Positions 23,876 through 32,484 of a DNA stretch of 64,000 nucleotides are shown here, piece by piece (positions within the stretch are counted from its first letter, which is position 1; every line of letters starts with the position of its first letter). Under the pieces are notes generated by a model, which was not told the origin of the DNA, made no database searches, and saw only the letters and a list, made by a program, of their open reading frames with translations. The stretch covers positions 496,001 through 560,000 of the forward strand of contig CAXXVV010000017.1 of assembly GCA_963678305.2 (NCBI GenBank), read 5' to 3'. This DNA is from G963676655 sp963678305 (GTDB lineage: Bacteria; Verrucomicrobiota; Lentisphaeria; Victivallales; Victivallaceae). A program made the translations under genes and the position numbers.

Positions 23876-26248
23876 ATGCATCGCTTCACATTGATAAAGT
23901 TAATAGCAGTAACTGCAATATCAGCAATACTAAACACTCACATTCAAGCAAAGGTAACGCTGATAAAAAACGGCAAGTCCCCCGCGGTCATTGTTGTGGA
24001 CCCCGCCGCACCCGCAAGTGTAAAATACGCGGCGAAAGAGCTGCAAACGTATCTGCAAAAAATTTCCGGAGCAAGTTTACCGGTCTCAGACAAACCGGAC
24101 GGCGACGTCAATATCTTCGTTGGTGAAGGAGCCGGAACGCGAGCGGCCGGGCTCTCCACCAAAGGCTTGAAATACGACGGGTTCAAAATCATTACCAAAG
24201 GGAACAAAGCAATTTATCTGTTCGGCAGGGATTACAAAGGCAAGAAACCTTTAGTCGGTTTCAAAAGTCCGTTTCAGGCAATTCATATTTACAACAAGAA
24301 GCATGACATCTGTGCTTTTGGAGAAGCGGGGACTCTCTATGCCGTATATCAGTTTCTGCGAAAAAATTGCGGAGTTCGCTGGTTTATGCCGGGAGAGCTC
24401 GGGGAAGTGGTCCCAAAAACAAAAACAATCACTATTGATAAGATGAATCTCGCAAAATCTCCGGACTTTTATTACCGGGTAATGTATTTCGGGCTTTTCA
24501 ACCGGAATGATGAGGCCGCGATATGGTATCGCCGTGCTGGATTCGGCGCGCCGTTTCCGGTTTATATCAATCATAGTTTTTATGATATGAAAAAATATTA
24601 CTCGGCCCATCCGGAATACTTCGCCCTCCTGAAAAACGGCAAACGCGACTATAATACCACCTGCCAGGGAAACGGCAACCTCTGCCTCTCCAATCCCGGC
24701 TTGTTCCGCCAGTATGTTGACGACATCTGCCGTTATTTTGACAACCACCCCGAACAAAAAGTTTTTGCGGTTATGCCGAACGACCACCTCGTTGGGATTT
24801 GTGAATGCGCGACCTGTAAAGCTCAGGCGGACAACGACAAACCGGAAACCGGCAAGTATTCCAACTACGTTTGGAACTTTGTCAACCGGGTGGCGAAAGA
24901 AGTCGGGAAACGCCATCCGGACAAACTGATCGGCTGCGCGGCGTACAGTAAATGGATGCTGGTGCCGGACCGGGTGAAACTGGAGCCGAATGTCGCGGTG
25001 ATGTTCACCAAGGCAGTCGGATTCCGTTTTGACGACTTCTACCGCGCCCGCAACGACGTTATAGCGGAACAGTGGGCGAAAATCACCAAAAATTTCTTTA
25101 CCTGGGACTACTATTGCTGGGACATGACCAACTCGCACCTGACCGGGCTGCCGATTATTTTCAGCAAATGGCTGGATACCGACATCAAACGGCTCAAAGG
25201 CAAATCGAACGGCGAGTTTGTCGAAGTTGAAAAAGGCTATTATATCGCCTATCCGGAAATGAACCATCTCAATATTTACCTGACCGGAAAATTGTTGTGG
25301 GACGCGGATACCAGCCTTGATGACCTCCTTAAGGATTATTATGAAAAATTTTATGGTCCGGCCGCACCGGCAATGAAAAAATTCTGGACTTACGCGGAAA
25401 CCCTGTGGACCGACATGAAAGTCAAGGACCGCAGTCCAAAAGCCGATCTGGCAAAGACTCTTTATACGGAAGCGGCATTGAAAAAGCTTAAATCATACCT
25501 TGAAGCCGCGTCTGCCGCGGTCAAGCCGGGTTCGATCTACGCTAAACGCATCAGCCTGATCCAAAACCATTTCTATCCTTATGTCGATAAAGTCAGCAAT
25601 ACCCGCAGCCGCCGCCCGGACTACGTTGTCAAACGCACTGCCGAACGACCGGTTATTGACGGGCGCCGCAATGAAAAACTCTGGCGCAAAGCCAATATAC
25701 TTGACTTTGTCCGTCAGACCGACGCCAAACCGCCGCTGGCTGAAACTTTCGTAAGGATGCTCCATGACGATGATAACCTGTATATCATGGTCGACGCCGA
25801 CGAACCGGCCATGCATAAACTGGTGGCCAAAGCCGCCGCCAATGACAGCGTTGCATATCCATATATCTGGGAAGATGACGCGTTGGAGATCTTCATAGCT
25901 CCCAACCGGAAAAATCCGGACAGCCATGGACAGATAATAATAAACGCCAAAGGCGTATATCTGGATGGATGGTTCGGTTCTCCACAGCATTACGCCGGCT
26001 CCAATGAATTTGCCTGGAACAGCAATTTGACCTGCCGGATAAGCAAAAAACGCAACCGCTGGAGCGCGGAAATCGCCATTCCTCTCAAAAGTCTGGCAGT
26101 GGACGGCGGCAATGTCGGTTCAAAGTGGGCAATGAACGTCTGCCGCGACCGCGCCGCCGGAACCAAAGAACGCAGTTCATGGTCGCCAACAATTAGTGAA
26201 TCCTGGCGGATCCCGTCGCGATTTGGTTTTGTCACACTTGAAAAATAA
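23876..26248 (+). CDS. Secreted DUF4838 protein with N-terminal glucuronidase-like and C-terminal CBM9-like domains
   Basis: 790 residues with a signal peptide (about 1-25, cleavage near IQA-K). Residues about 30-170 resemble the small N-terminal domain found before alpha-glucuronidases (AAKELQTYLQKISGASLPV; FGEAGTLYAVYQFL). The central DUF4838 barrel includes HSFYDMKKYY, CICECATCKA-like Cys pairs (ICECATCK near 303) and FTWDYYCWDM. From about residue 590 there is a CBM9-like beta sandwich (RPVIDGRRNEKLWRKA; WEDDALEIFIAPN). It probably trims uronic-acid or host-type polysaccharides outside the cytoplasm. AGAAGGA precedes ATG. Confidence 0.85.
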   Translation: MHRFTLIKLIAVTAISAILNTHIQAKVTLIKNGKSPAVIVVDPAAPASVKYAAKELQTYLQKISGASLPVSDKPDGDVNIFVGEGAGTRAAGLSTKGLKYDGFKIITKGNKAIYLFGRDYKGKKPLVGFKSPFQAIHIYNKKHDICAFGEAGTLYAVYQFLRKNCGVRWFMPGELGEVVPKTKTITIDKMNLAKSPDFYYRVMYFGLFNRNDEAAIWYRRAGFGAPFPVYINHSFYDMKKYYSAHPEYFALLKNGKRDYNTTCQGNGNLCLSNPGLFRQYVDDICRYFDNHPEQKVFAVMPNDHLVGICECATCKAQADNDKPETGKYSNYVWNFVNRVAKEVGKRHPDKLIGCAAYSKWMLVPDRVKLEPNVAVMFTKAVGFRFDDFYRARNDVIAEQWAKITKNFFTWDYYCWDMTNSHLTGLPIIFSKWLDTDIKRLKGKSNGEFVEVEKGYYIAYPEMNHLNIYLTGKLLWDADTSLDDLLKDYYEKFYGPAAPAMKKFWTYAETLWTDMKVKDRSPKADLAKTLYTEAALKKLKSYLEAASAAVKPGSIYAKRISLIQNHFYPYVDKVSNTRSRRPDYVVKRTAERPVIDGRRNEKLWRKANILDFVRQTDAKPPLAETFVRMLHDDDNLYIMVDADEPAMHKLVAKAAANDSVAYPYIWEDDALEIFIAPNRKNPDSHGQIIINAKGVYLDGWFGSPQHYAGSNEFAWNSNLTCRISKKRNRWSAEIAIPLKSLAVDGGNVGSKWAMNVCRDRAAGTKERSSWSPTISESWRIPSRFGFVTLEK

Positions 26249-26265
26249 TTTTTAAAAGGAAAAAT

Positions 26266-27810
26266 ATGGAAAACCTGAATATCGAAGAATTCCGGGACAA
26301 AGTATCCGGATGCTGGACCGGCAAGAATATCGGCGGAACGCTGGGGGCGCCGGTTGAGGGCATCCAGGAGATGAATGAAATAAACTTTTACACTCAGGAA
26401 TTATCCGGGGCGCCCGTTCCCAATGATGACCTTGATCTGCAATTAGTCTGGCTCCAGGCGATAGAGGAAAACGGCATCTATGAAGTTACTCCTCGCTTGC
26501 TCGGGGAATACTGGATGAATCACATATCCGCCTCCTGGAATGAATATGGCGTCTGCAAGGCCAATATCGCCAATGGACTTTATCCTCCGCTCTCCGGCTC
26601 CTGTAATAATGAAACGTGGAAGAACAGTAACGGAGCCTGGATTCGTTCAGAGCTTTGGGCCTGCCTGTTTCCGGGAGATCCCGACGAAGCACTGCGTTTT
26701 GCCTGGATGGATGCCTGCGCCGACCACTATGGCGAGGGTATTTATGCCGAGATGTTCACCGTAGCCATTGAATCGGCGGCATTTATTGAGAATGATATGC
26801 GGGAACTTATCCGAATCGGGCTCTCGAAAATTCCGCCGGATTCGCAGGTCGCGCAATCGATCCGCCTGGTCTGTGAGCAATATGACAAAGGAACAGATTT
26901 TCGCAGCGCGCGTCAAACCGTAGTCAGGGCGAACGCGGCAACCGGCTGGTTTCAAGCGCCAATGAACCTGGGCTTCCTGATTATCGGTTTGCTTTACGGC
27001 GAAGGGGATTTCGGCAAAAGCTGCTGCCTGACGGTCAATTGCGGGGATGACACCGACTGTACCGCGGCTACCGCGGGGGCGATCCTGGGAATAATTAACG
27101 GCCGCAGCGGAATTCCTGAACACTGGATCGAACCGATTGGCGAAACGATTGTAACTTGCGCGATCAGCACCTTTGGAATGGATGTCCCCGGGACTCTTTC
27201 CGAACTTACAGATCGGGTCATTAGATTGGCCAAACAGGCACGTTGTCTTAATCCGGATCTGCTCCCGATCCTGAACGGCAAAACCCGAATATCCGGGGAA
27301 CGCCTGAAAAAACCGGCGGATATCTCCGCTCAATTAATCTGGCAGCAATCGCCTTATGAACTGATCTTCGACCTGCCATACGGACACCTCTCGGTCGATT
27401 ATGAAGACGGCCCGTATATTAAATCCGGGGTTTCCAAACGACTTTTCCTGAAACTGAAGCGTTCCTGTATTAATGAGGCACAGTTGATTTGCAGTTGGGA
27501 CATGCCGGAAGACTGGAAAGCCACGCCGGAAACCGGCGGCATTATCATGGCGAAAAAGGAATGGTCACGCAGCGGCACGCTTGAACTGGAGATCATCCCC
27601 GGCAAAATCACCGGTCCTTATGTCTTTCTGCCGTTTAAACTGATATTGGCCGGACGGTCAAATCCAATCGTGGTGCACCTGCCTTTTCAACAGAATCGCA
27701 GTGTCAATTACGATAACATCCAATTGCATTGCGGCAACGCCGATATGCGCCATCTGGCGCGTAAAGGCTTATCCTGTTCACACGTTGTAAACTCGGATCT
27801 CTGCCTATGA
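26266..27810 (+). CDS. ADP-ribosylglycohydrolase-family protein
   Basis: 514 residues. The family core is at both ends of the first 300 residues: GCWTGKNIGGTLGAPVEG near 15, the metal-binding acidic NDDLDLQL near 53, and NCGDDTDCTAATAGAILG near 259 (second Mg site). A C-terminal beta-rich extension (about 350-514) is extra. In Lentisphaerota and Planctomycetes such proteins sit in sugar-catabolic clusters and may act on N- or O-glycosides rather than ADP-ribose. It follows the DUF4838 gene by 17 bases with AAAAGGA, so it shares the GntR-controlled transcript. Confidence 0.88.
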   Translation: MENLNIEEFRDKVSGCWTGKNIGGTLGAPVEGIQEMNEINFYTQELSGAPVPNDDLDLQLVWLQAIEENGIYEVTPRLLGEYWMNHISASWNEYGVCKANIANGLYPPLSGSCNNETWKNSNGAWIRSELWACLFPGDPDEALRFAWMDACADHYGEGIYAEMFTVAIESAAFIENDMRELIRIGLSKIPPDSQVAQSIRLVCEQYDKGTDFRSARQTVVRANAATGWFQAPMNLGFLIIGLLYGEGDFGKSCCLTVNCGDDTDCTAATAGAILGIINGRSGIPEHWIEPIGETIVTCAISTFGMDVPGTLSELTDRVIRLAKQARCLNPDLLPILNGKTRISGERLKKPADISAQLIWQQSPYELIFDLPYGHLSVDYEDGPYIKSGVSKRLFLKLKRSCINEAQLICSWDMPEDWKATPETGGIIMAKKEWSRSGTLELEIIPGKITGPYVFLPFKLILAGRSNPIVVHLPFQQNRSVNYDNIQLHCGNADMRHLARKGLSCSHVVNSDLCL

Positions 27811-28030
27811 TTTGAGGGAACGCAATATTGATAGTTAGAAGGCAAAGAAGATAATATAATGTCGTCCTGAAATATGTTAACAAAATCGGCAAATCGCTGG
27901 AAGGAGGTTTGAAATTCAATCCGCTGTGAGAAAAAAATCATAAAAACAATTATCATGACCTCCGCGAAGTAGTTAACCAGAATAATGAAACATTGGACAA
28001 ACATTTTGAAAGTAAAAAAGGAGATGTAGA

Positions 28031-28744
28031 ATGAACTCGCAAAACAAAGTTTTCACCCTTATTGAACTCCTGGTTGTGATCGCGATCATCGCGATTCTCG
28101 CCTCAATGCTGTTACCGGCCCTGAATCAGGCCCGCGAGAAAGGAAAGCAAATATCCTGTACTAACAACTTGAAACAACTGGGGACTAAATTATTGATGTA
28201 CACTGATGACAACGATGATTTCACCCTGCCCCATTATAATGGCAGCAGTACGGTTAAAGGCTGGGTAAATATACTCCAGGGCGAAAGGGCCAGACCGAAG
28301 CAGAACACGTTTCTTCAATGTCCGTCTGATAAAGTAACCAGAACCTACCCGCTCTGTCCGATCAGTTACTCATTGAACTCAGGTCATTTATGGAATTACC
28401 GGTATTCGCCCACCAATCATAAAGAGTGGGGGCCGGTAACCGTGGCAACCTCAACGCTCGGATTCTCAATTCGCATCAACCGGGTTCCGCAAACCAGCGC
28501 GACCACATGGTTCCGGGAAAACTGGGATCCGGCTAATTCATGGGATCATATGTGGAACAGCGGCGACCGGACAACGTGGCACACTTACTCCCTCAATTAC
28601 TTCCATCGTGACGGTAAAGCAAGCAATATGCTGTTTATGGACGGGCACGTGGAAAGTATTCAAAGCGGAACCTGGGTCGTTGGCGATCCGAGAGGAATTA
28701 TTCACAAGAAAGAACATATAACATGCAGTGGTAATATTCCATAA
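28031..28744 (+). CDS. Pseudopilin-like protein
   Basis: 237 residues. The KVFTLIELLVVIAIIAIL-type N-terminus has Val, not Gly, before the processing site. SCTNNLKQLGTKLLMYTDDNDDF and the C-terminal FHRDGK...MDGHVESI (H-x11-DG) identify the same family as the genes at 2284 and 55542. Exported, membrane-anchored. AAAAGGAG precedes ATG. The 220-bp gap before it holds no gene; it may be the last member of the GntR-controlled run or separate. A diverged copy follows at 28981. Confidence 0.88.
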   Translation: MNSQNKVFTLIELLVVIAIIAILASMLLPALNQAREKGKQISCTNNLKQLGTKLLMYTDDNDDFTLPHYNGSSTVKGWVNILQGERARPKQNTFLQCPSDKVTRTYPLCPISYSLNSGHLWNYRYSPTNHKEWGPVTVATSTLGFSIRINRVPQTSATTWFRENWDPANSWDHMWNSGDRTTWHTYSLNYFHRDGKASNMLFMDGHVESIQSGTWVVGDPRGIIHKKEHITCSGNIP

Positions 28745-28824
28745 TGAACACAGGTATTTATTTAGAATATTTTTCTACCTGTACCAATAAAAAAATAAAA
28801 GAGTCGTGCGAAATGCAAATATCA

Positions 28825-28925
28825 ACCACGAAAACCACGAAAAGTCACGAAAAAGTTTTTTTTTATTTTTCAGCTTGAACTGAAAATTTAAATACTTCTT
28901 CATGTCCTTCATGCTCTTCATGGTG
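28825..28925. repeat. Two short degenerate 9-base tandem repeats
   Basis: ACCACGAAA-ACCACGAAA-AGTCACGAA type units at 28825-28855, and TTCATGTCC-TTCATGCTC-TTCATGGTG at 28898-28924. Between them is a T-rich run. No open frame fits; both lie between the two tandem pseudopilin genes. Confidence 0.6.
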
Positions 28926-28980
28926 CAAATAATAGTTTCGCAAGAATCTATAAAAAAATAAACTTACGGAAAAATATTTA

Positions 28981-29676
28981 ATGAAAAAACAAATATTCAC
29001 TCTAATAGAATTTATTACAGTCATGGCAATTACTGCAATTGCCGCCGGAATGTTTCTGCCCATGCTTGCACATGGGCAGAGAAGCGGCAAAAGCGTCAGT
29101 TGCACCGACAAGTTAAAACGAATCAGTCAGGCCGCGTTTCTTTATGTCGAAAATAATAACGATTATACCGTTCCGCACCTTTCAGGGAAACTCAGAGGCT
29201 GGCCCCGGGTTTTGATGCATGAGGATGCTTCCTTGACCCAATACTCGTTTCATTGTCCTCAGGATAACATAAAACGCGGCAGCAATGATCAGCCGATCAG
29301 CTATTCATTGAATCTCGGTCATATCTGGAATTGCCGGCAATCTCCGACAAACCGGAAAGAATGGGGGCCGGCTTCGGTATTAAGCGGTGCGTCTATCAGA
29401 ATAGGCAAGGTGCCGCAGCCGAGTGATACAACCTGGTTTCTGGAAAATCACAACGTAAATAACAGTTTTCGTAAAATGTGGAATTCAGGAGACCGTTCTT
29501 TATGGACGACATATACGATAAAAGGATTTCACAATAATTCCAAAGTCAACAATATGCTCTTCATGGACGGCCACATTGATGCTGTTCCCGTGAAATCCTG
29601 GGTCAGGGGCGATAACCGGGGAATCATCTTTAAAAATATTCACACCCCGCAAAACTGTACGCCCAATATGCGGTAA
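28981..29676 (+). CDS. Pseudopilin-like protein, diverged tandem copy
   Basis: 231 residues, collinear with the gene at 28031 over its whole length: SCTDKLKRISQAA, PISYSLNLGHIWN, QSPTNRKEWGPAS, MLFMDGHID. The N-terminal helix is degenerate (IFTLIEFITVMAITAIAAGM) with Ile before the cleavage site; Glu5 is kept. An evident local duplication whose signal/helix is drifting. The Shine-Dalgarno is weak (CGGAAAA). A good terminator follows at 29706. Confidence 0.85.
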   Translation: MKKQIFTLIEFITVMAITAIAAGMFLPMLAHGQRSGKSVSCTDKLKRISQAAFLYVENNNDYTVPHLSGKLRGWPRVLMHEDASLTQYSFHCPQDNIKRGSNDQPISYSLNLGHIWNCRQSPTNRKEWGPASVLSGASIRIGKVPQPSDTTWFLENHNVNNSFRKMWNSGDRSLWTTYTIKGFHNNSKVNNMLFMDGHIDAVPVKSWVRGDNRGIIFKNIHTPQNCTPNMR

Positions 29677-29705
29677 ACTGCAATAATTTTCAAAACTTAT
29701 ACTGT

Positions 29706-29735
29706 AACGCCGGTCAATCGACCGGCGTTTTTTTG
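29706..29735 (+). terminator. Intrinsic terminator after the tandem pseudopilins
   Basis: Perfect 9-bp stem AACGCCGGT / ACCGGCGTT (29706-29714 with 29721-29729) followed by TTTTT. Confidence 0.9.
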
Positions 29736-29874
29736 TTATAATGCAAAAAACTCATATTTTTCTTTTTCAATGTAAGATTTTTTTAAATAGGGTGTATTTT
29801 GTATATTAATACCATTGCATAAAATATGTTAATATTACAATAGCCGTAATCAATTTAAGGAATGAGGGTTTCAA

Positions 29875-31134
29875 ATGAAAACACTAATTATTTTCACTAC
29901 TGCTCTGTTCACTGTTTCAGCGTTTTCACAAGAAACATATCCGATCGTGGACACCGCCCAGAAGCACTGCTTTGACAACGTCAAAGCAACAAACTCCCCG
30001 GACCGGGGCAGCCCGCTATACGGCCAGGATGGCCAGTTCAACGGGAACCAGCCTAAATATGAAAGCGGCGGCGGCATGGTAACCGATCAAGTTACAGGTT
30101 TGGTGTGGCTGCAGAAACCGGCCGGCAAAAAGACATATCTGGAAGCAATGGCCGATGCCAGGGATTACAGCAGAGGCGGGTATAAAGACTGGCGCCTTCC
30201 CAGCGTCAAAGAACTTTGTTCTCTGATGAATTTCAACGGTATCGCAGTCAATCAGGCCAATCCGAAAGGCGGAGTCCCTTTTATTGATACCAATTATTTC
30301 AAATTCAACTACGGCAGCCCGAAAGATGACTCCGAAGTATTGTATGTGACCAGAACAAAATGCGCTTCCAACATCAATGGCAGCAAAGCCGTTTACGCGG
30401 TTAATTTTGCCGACGGAACCGTCCGAGCCTACCCGATCGGCAAAAAAAACGCCAAAAGAAAGTTCAACGTCATATACGTTCGCGGCAATGAAAGCTACGG
30501 GGAGAACACCTTTTCGGATAACGACAACGGAACCATCTCAGACCTGGCGACCGGCTTGATGTGGAGTACCCGCGACTCCCGCAAACCTATGACCTGGCAG
30601 AATGCTTTGGTTTATGCGAAAGAAAGCAGGATCGGCGGACACAGCGACTGGCGCTTGCCGAACGTCAAAGAGTTGCAAAGCATTGTCGACTATAATCGTT
30701 CGCCTGATAAAACAAAATCAGCCGCAATTGATCCGGTATTCGCATCGACTCCAATCAAAAATGAACTTGAACAGGAAGATTTTCCATATTACTGGACCAG
30801 TACGACGCTGCAAAATCAGCAGGGCGGGTTAAATGCGGTCTACATTGCTTTCGGCCGTGCATTGGGTTATTTGCGCTCAGGCGGCAGCTCGGACCTGATT
30901 GACGCCAACGGCGTTGGAGCCGTACTCTACGAGCCTAAAAACGGTAAAAAGAACAGTTTTGCCGGAAAACGCGGTCCTCAGGGAGAGGTAATGCGGATAT
31001 TTAATTATGTCAGACTGGTCCGCGGCGGCAAAAGTTCAATCACCAAAGCCCCTAAAACAGAAACTAAGCCCAAGGCATCCGGCAAGCCCCAGAGCAAACC
31101 CAAACAACCAGTCCCACGCAAGAAAAAGCGCTGA
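29875..31134 (+). CDS. Secreted protein with two DUF1566 (Lcl C-terminal-like) domains
   Basis: 419 residues with a signal peptide (about 1-19, cleavage near AFS-Q). Two DUF1566 units are visible: the first with VTDQVTGLVWLQK and DWRLPSVKELCSLM (about 70-185), the second with ISDLATGLMWSTR and DWRLPNVKELQSIV (about 220-385). The Trp-Arg-Leu-Pro signature is in both. The C-terminal 35 residues are Lys/Pro-rich and basic. The family is of unknown function, found in surface and adhesin-like proteins. AGGAATGAGGG precedes ATG. It has its own transcription unit. Confidence 0.85.
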   Translation: MKTLIIFTTALFTVSAFSQETYPIVDTAQKHCFDNVKATNSPDRGSPLYGQDGQFNGNQPKYESGGGMVTDQVTGLVWLQKPAGKKTYLEAMADARDYSRGGYKDWRLPSVKELCSLMNFNGIAVNQANPKGGVPFIDTNYFKFNYGSPKDDSEVLYVTRTKCASNINGSKAVYAVNFADGTVRAYPIGKKNAKRKFNVIYVRGNESYGENTFSDNDNGTISDLATGLMWSTRDSRKPMTWQNALVYAKESRIGGHSDWRLPNVKELQSIVDYNRSPDKTKSAAIDPVFASTPIKNELEQEDFPYYWTSTTLQNQQGGLNAVYIAFGRALGYLRSGGSSDLIDANGVGAVLYEPKNGKKNSFAGKRGPQGEVMRIFNYVRLVRGGKSSITKAPKTETKPKASGKPQSKPKQPVPRKKKR

Positions 31135-31150
31135 AAACCGGTTGCGACTA

Positions 31151-31182
31151 AGGAAAGAAGTTTGTTTCATAGCTTCTTTCCT
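31151..31182 (+). terminator. Strong hairpin after the DUF1566 gene (possible terminator)
   Basis: Perfect 10-bp stem AGGAAAGAAG / CTTCTTTCCT (31151-31160 with 31173-31182). The T-run comes only about 20 bases later, so termination is less certain. Confidence 0.5.
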
Positions 31183-31239
31183 GGAATCAGCCAGAAAGCA
31201 GTTTTTTAAGTATAATCGAGATCAGACGTCTTCTTGAAT

Positions 31240-32244
31240 TTAGCGCGCAGCAGCCTTTATAACAGATTCATATTCGACTTCAAACACATCATCTTTGATA
31301 AAAAAAACACACCCGCCCAATCCGGCTTCTTTTATTTTGTTAATATATTTCTCAATCTGTCGAGGAGAATTTTTCCCCATGGAACTCAAAACACCGATTC
31401 CGGGATAAAAAACAACGTTAGTATCTTTCAAAAGCCGCACATGGTCATTCAGAATATCCGTAAAGAATTTTTCGTTCAGGTGATAGTTCATCGAATATAT
31501 TTCATCAACCAGTCTTTCGTCACACCATTTAACCCAATCCTGACCTTCTATCAACGCCGGCCCCAACCCCCAAACCGGAGAATCCGTAATATCCGGTTGA
31601 TTCAAATAATTCGCTCGTGCCGCCATTGTTAATTGCAAATTATCACTCCCGGTTATTTCCCGTAACCGCCTGACTATCGACGTCACAGAGGTGTTTTTTA
31701 TATCCAGTTCTTTGTATATGACCGCCGGCTCACGCAGTTCTTCCGGACTTAAAGTTTCATGCCCGAAAAAACGTTTTCTCAAAGCCCTGCATGCTTCGCA
31801 TTCGCATGGGAACTCGCCCGATAATATAGCATTCTCAAAACGTATCGCGTCAAGATGAACTGCGGCGATCCTCCGCCCGTATAGCGCTATCAACTCCGTG
31901 GCGTTTTTTATAAACGACTCGCGATTATGCGGATGATTCAGGCATGGTTTGGCCAGACGAATCCCGAAACGCCTCTCCATCTCAGCCCATTTTTCTTCGG
32001 GCAACTGGCGATACACCGGGTTGCTGATCCATGTCTCGGGCGTAATCCAGCTTTGCAAGGATATGCCGACGTCCCCGAAGGCTCGACAGTAATCATCAAA
32101 CTTTGTCACTTCATGCATATAAGCAATAACTGTTTGAATGCCCAAAGCTTTTTTATGAGCGGCTTCGCGCACCATATCCTCGTAAGGGTCGGAATGATTT
32201 TCAACATAACGGGCGTGATCCCAGCAGCTTAATTTGAAAGACAT
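31240..32244 (-). CDS. Putative TIM-barrel glycoside hydrolase-like protein
   Basis: 334 residues, no signal peptide. Segments such as AAVHLDAIRFENAI (about 130), a Cys-rich PCECEACRALRKRFFG loop (about 148-163) and DEIYSMNYHLNEKFF resemble the hypothetical GHL/family-10-like barrels common in Lentisphaerota. The C-x-C-x2-C loop could bind a metal. No catalytic pair is certain. Last gene of a minus-strand cluster with an aminotransferase and two amidohydrolases, though a terminator at 32422-32470 partly separates it. Confidence 0.55.
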   Translation of the reverse strand: MSFKLSCWDHARYVENHSDPYEDMVREAAHKKALGIQTVIAYMHEVTKFDDYCRAFGDVGISLQSWITPETWISNPVYRQLPEEKWAEMERRFGIRLAKPCLNHPHNRESFIKNATELIALYGRRIAAVHLDAIRFENAILSGEFPCECEACRALRKRFFGHETLSPEELREPAVIYKELDIKNTSVTSIVRRLREITGSDNLQLTMAARANYLNQPDITDSPVWGLGPALIEGQDWVKWCDERLVDEIYSMNYHLNEKFFTDILNDHVRLLKDTNVVFYPGIGVLSSMGKNSPRQIEKYINKIKEAGLGGCVFFIKDDVFEVEYESVIKAAAR

Positions 32245-32421
32245 CTGAATTAATTCCTTGTTTAATAATTATCTAACCTGATAGGACCGACTCCGACAGC
32301 GTTAACCAAACGATTTTCCTGCATATATCAGAAACGGCGACCGTCGCGTCAAAACTTTTTCCCTTATTTTTCGAGCTTAAATCTTTCTCTCGATTCCATC
32401 ATAAATTAACTGGAACCCGTA

Positions 32422-32470
32422 AAATAAAAAGCGGGGGGAAGAAGCTTGTTTTCCAGGCTCCTTCCCCCCA
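32422..32470 (-). terminator. Intrinsic terminator after the DegT gene
   Basis: On the minus strand a GGGGGGAAG-rich stem pairs with CTTCCCCCC (arms 32461-32469 and 32433-32441, extended inward by GAGC/GCTT), followed by TTTTTATTTT. It lies 15 bases after the stop codon. Confidence 0.88.
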
Positions 32471-32484
32471 ATCAACAAAAAAGG

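Noticed and set aside
24251..25267. A 338-codon minus-strand frame inside the DUF4838 gene
   Set aside because: Antisense shadow of a well-supported secreted protein; no ribosome site or domain.
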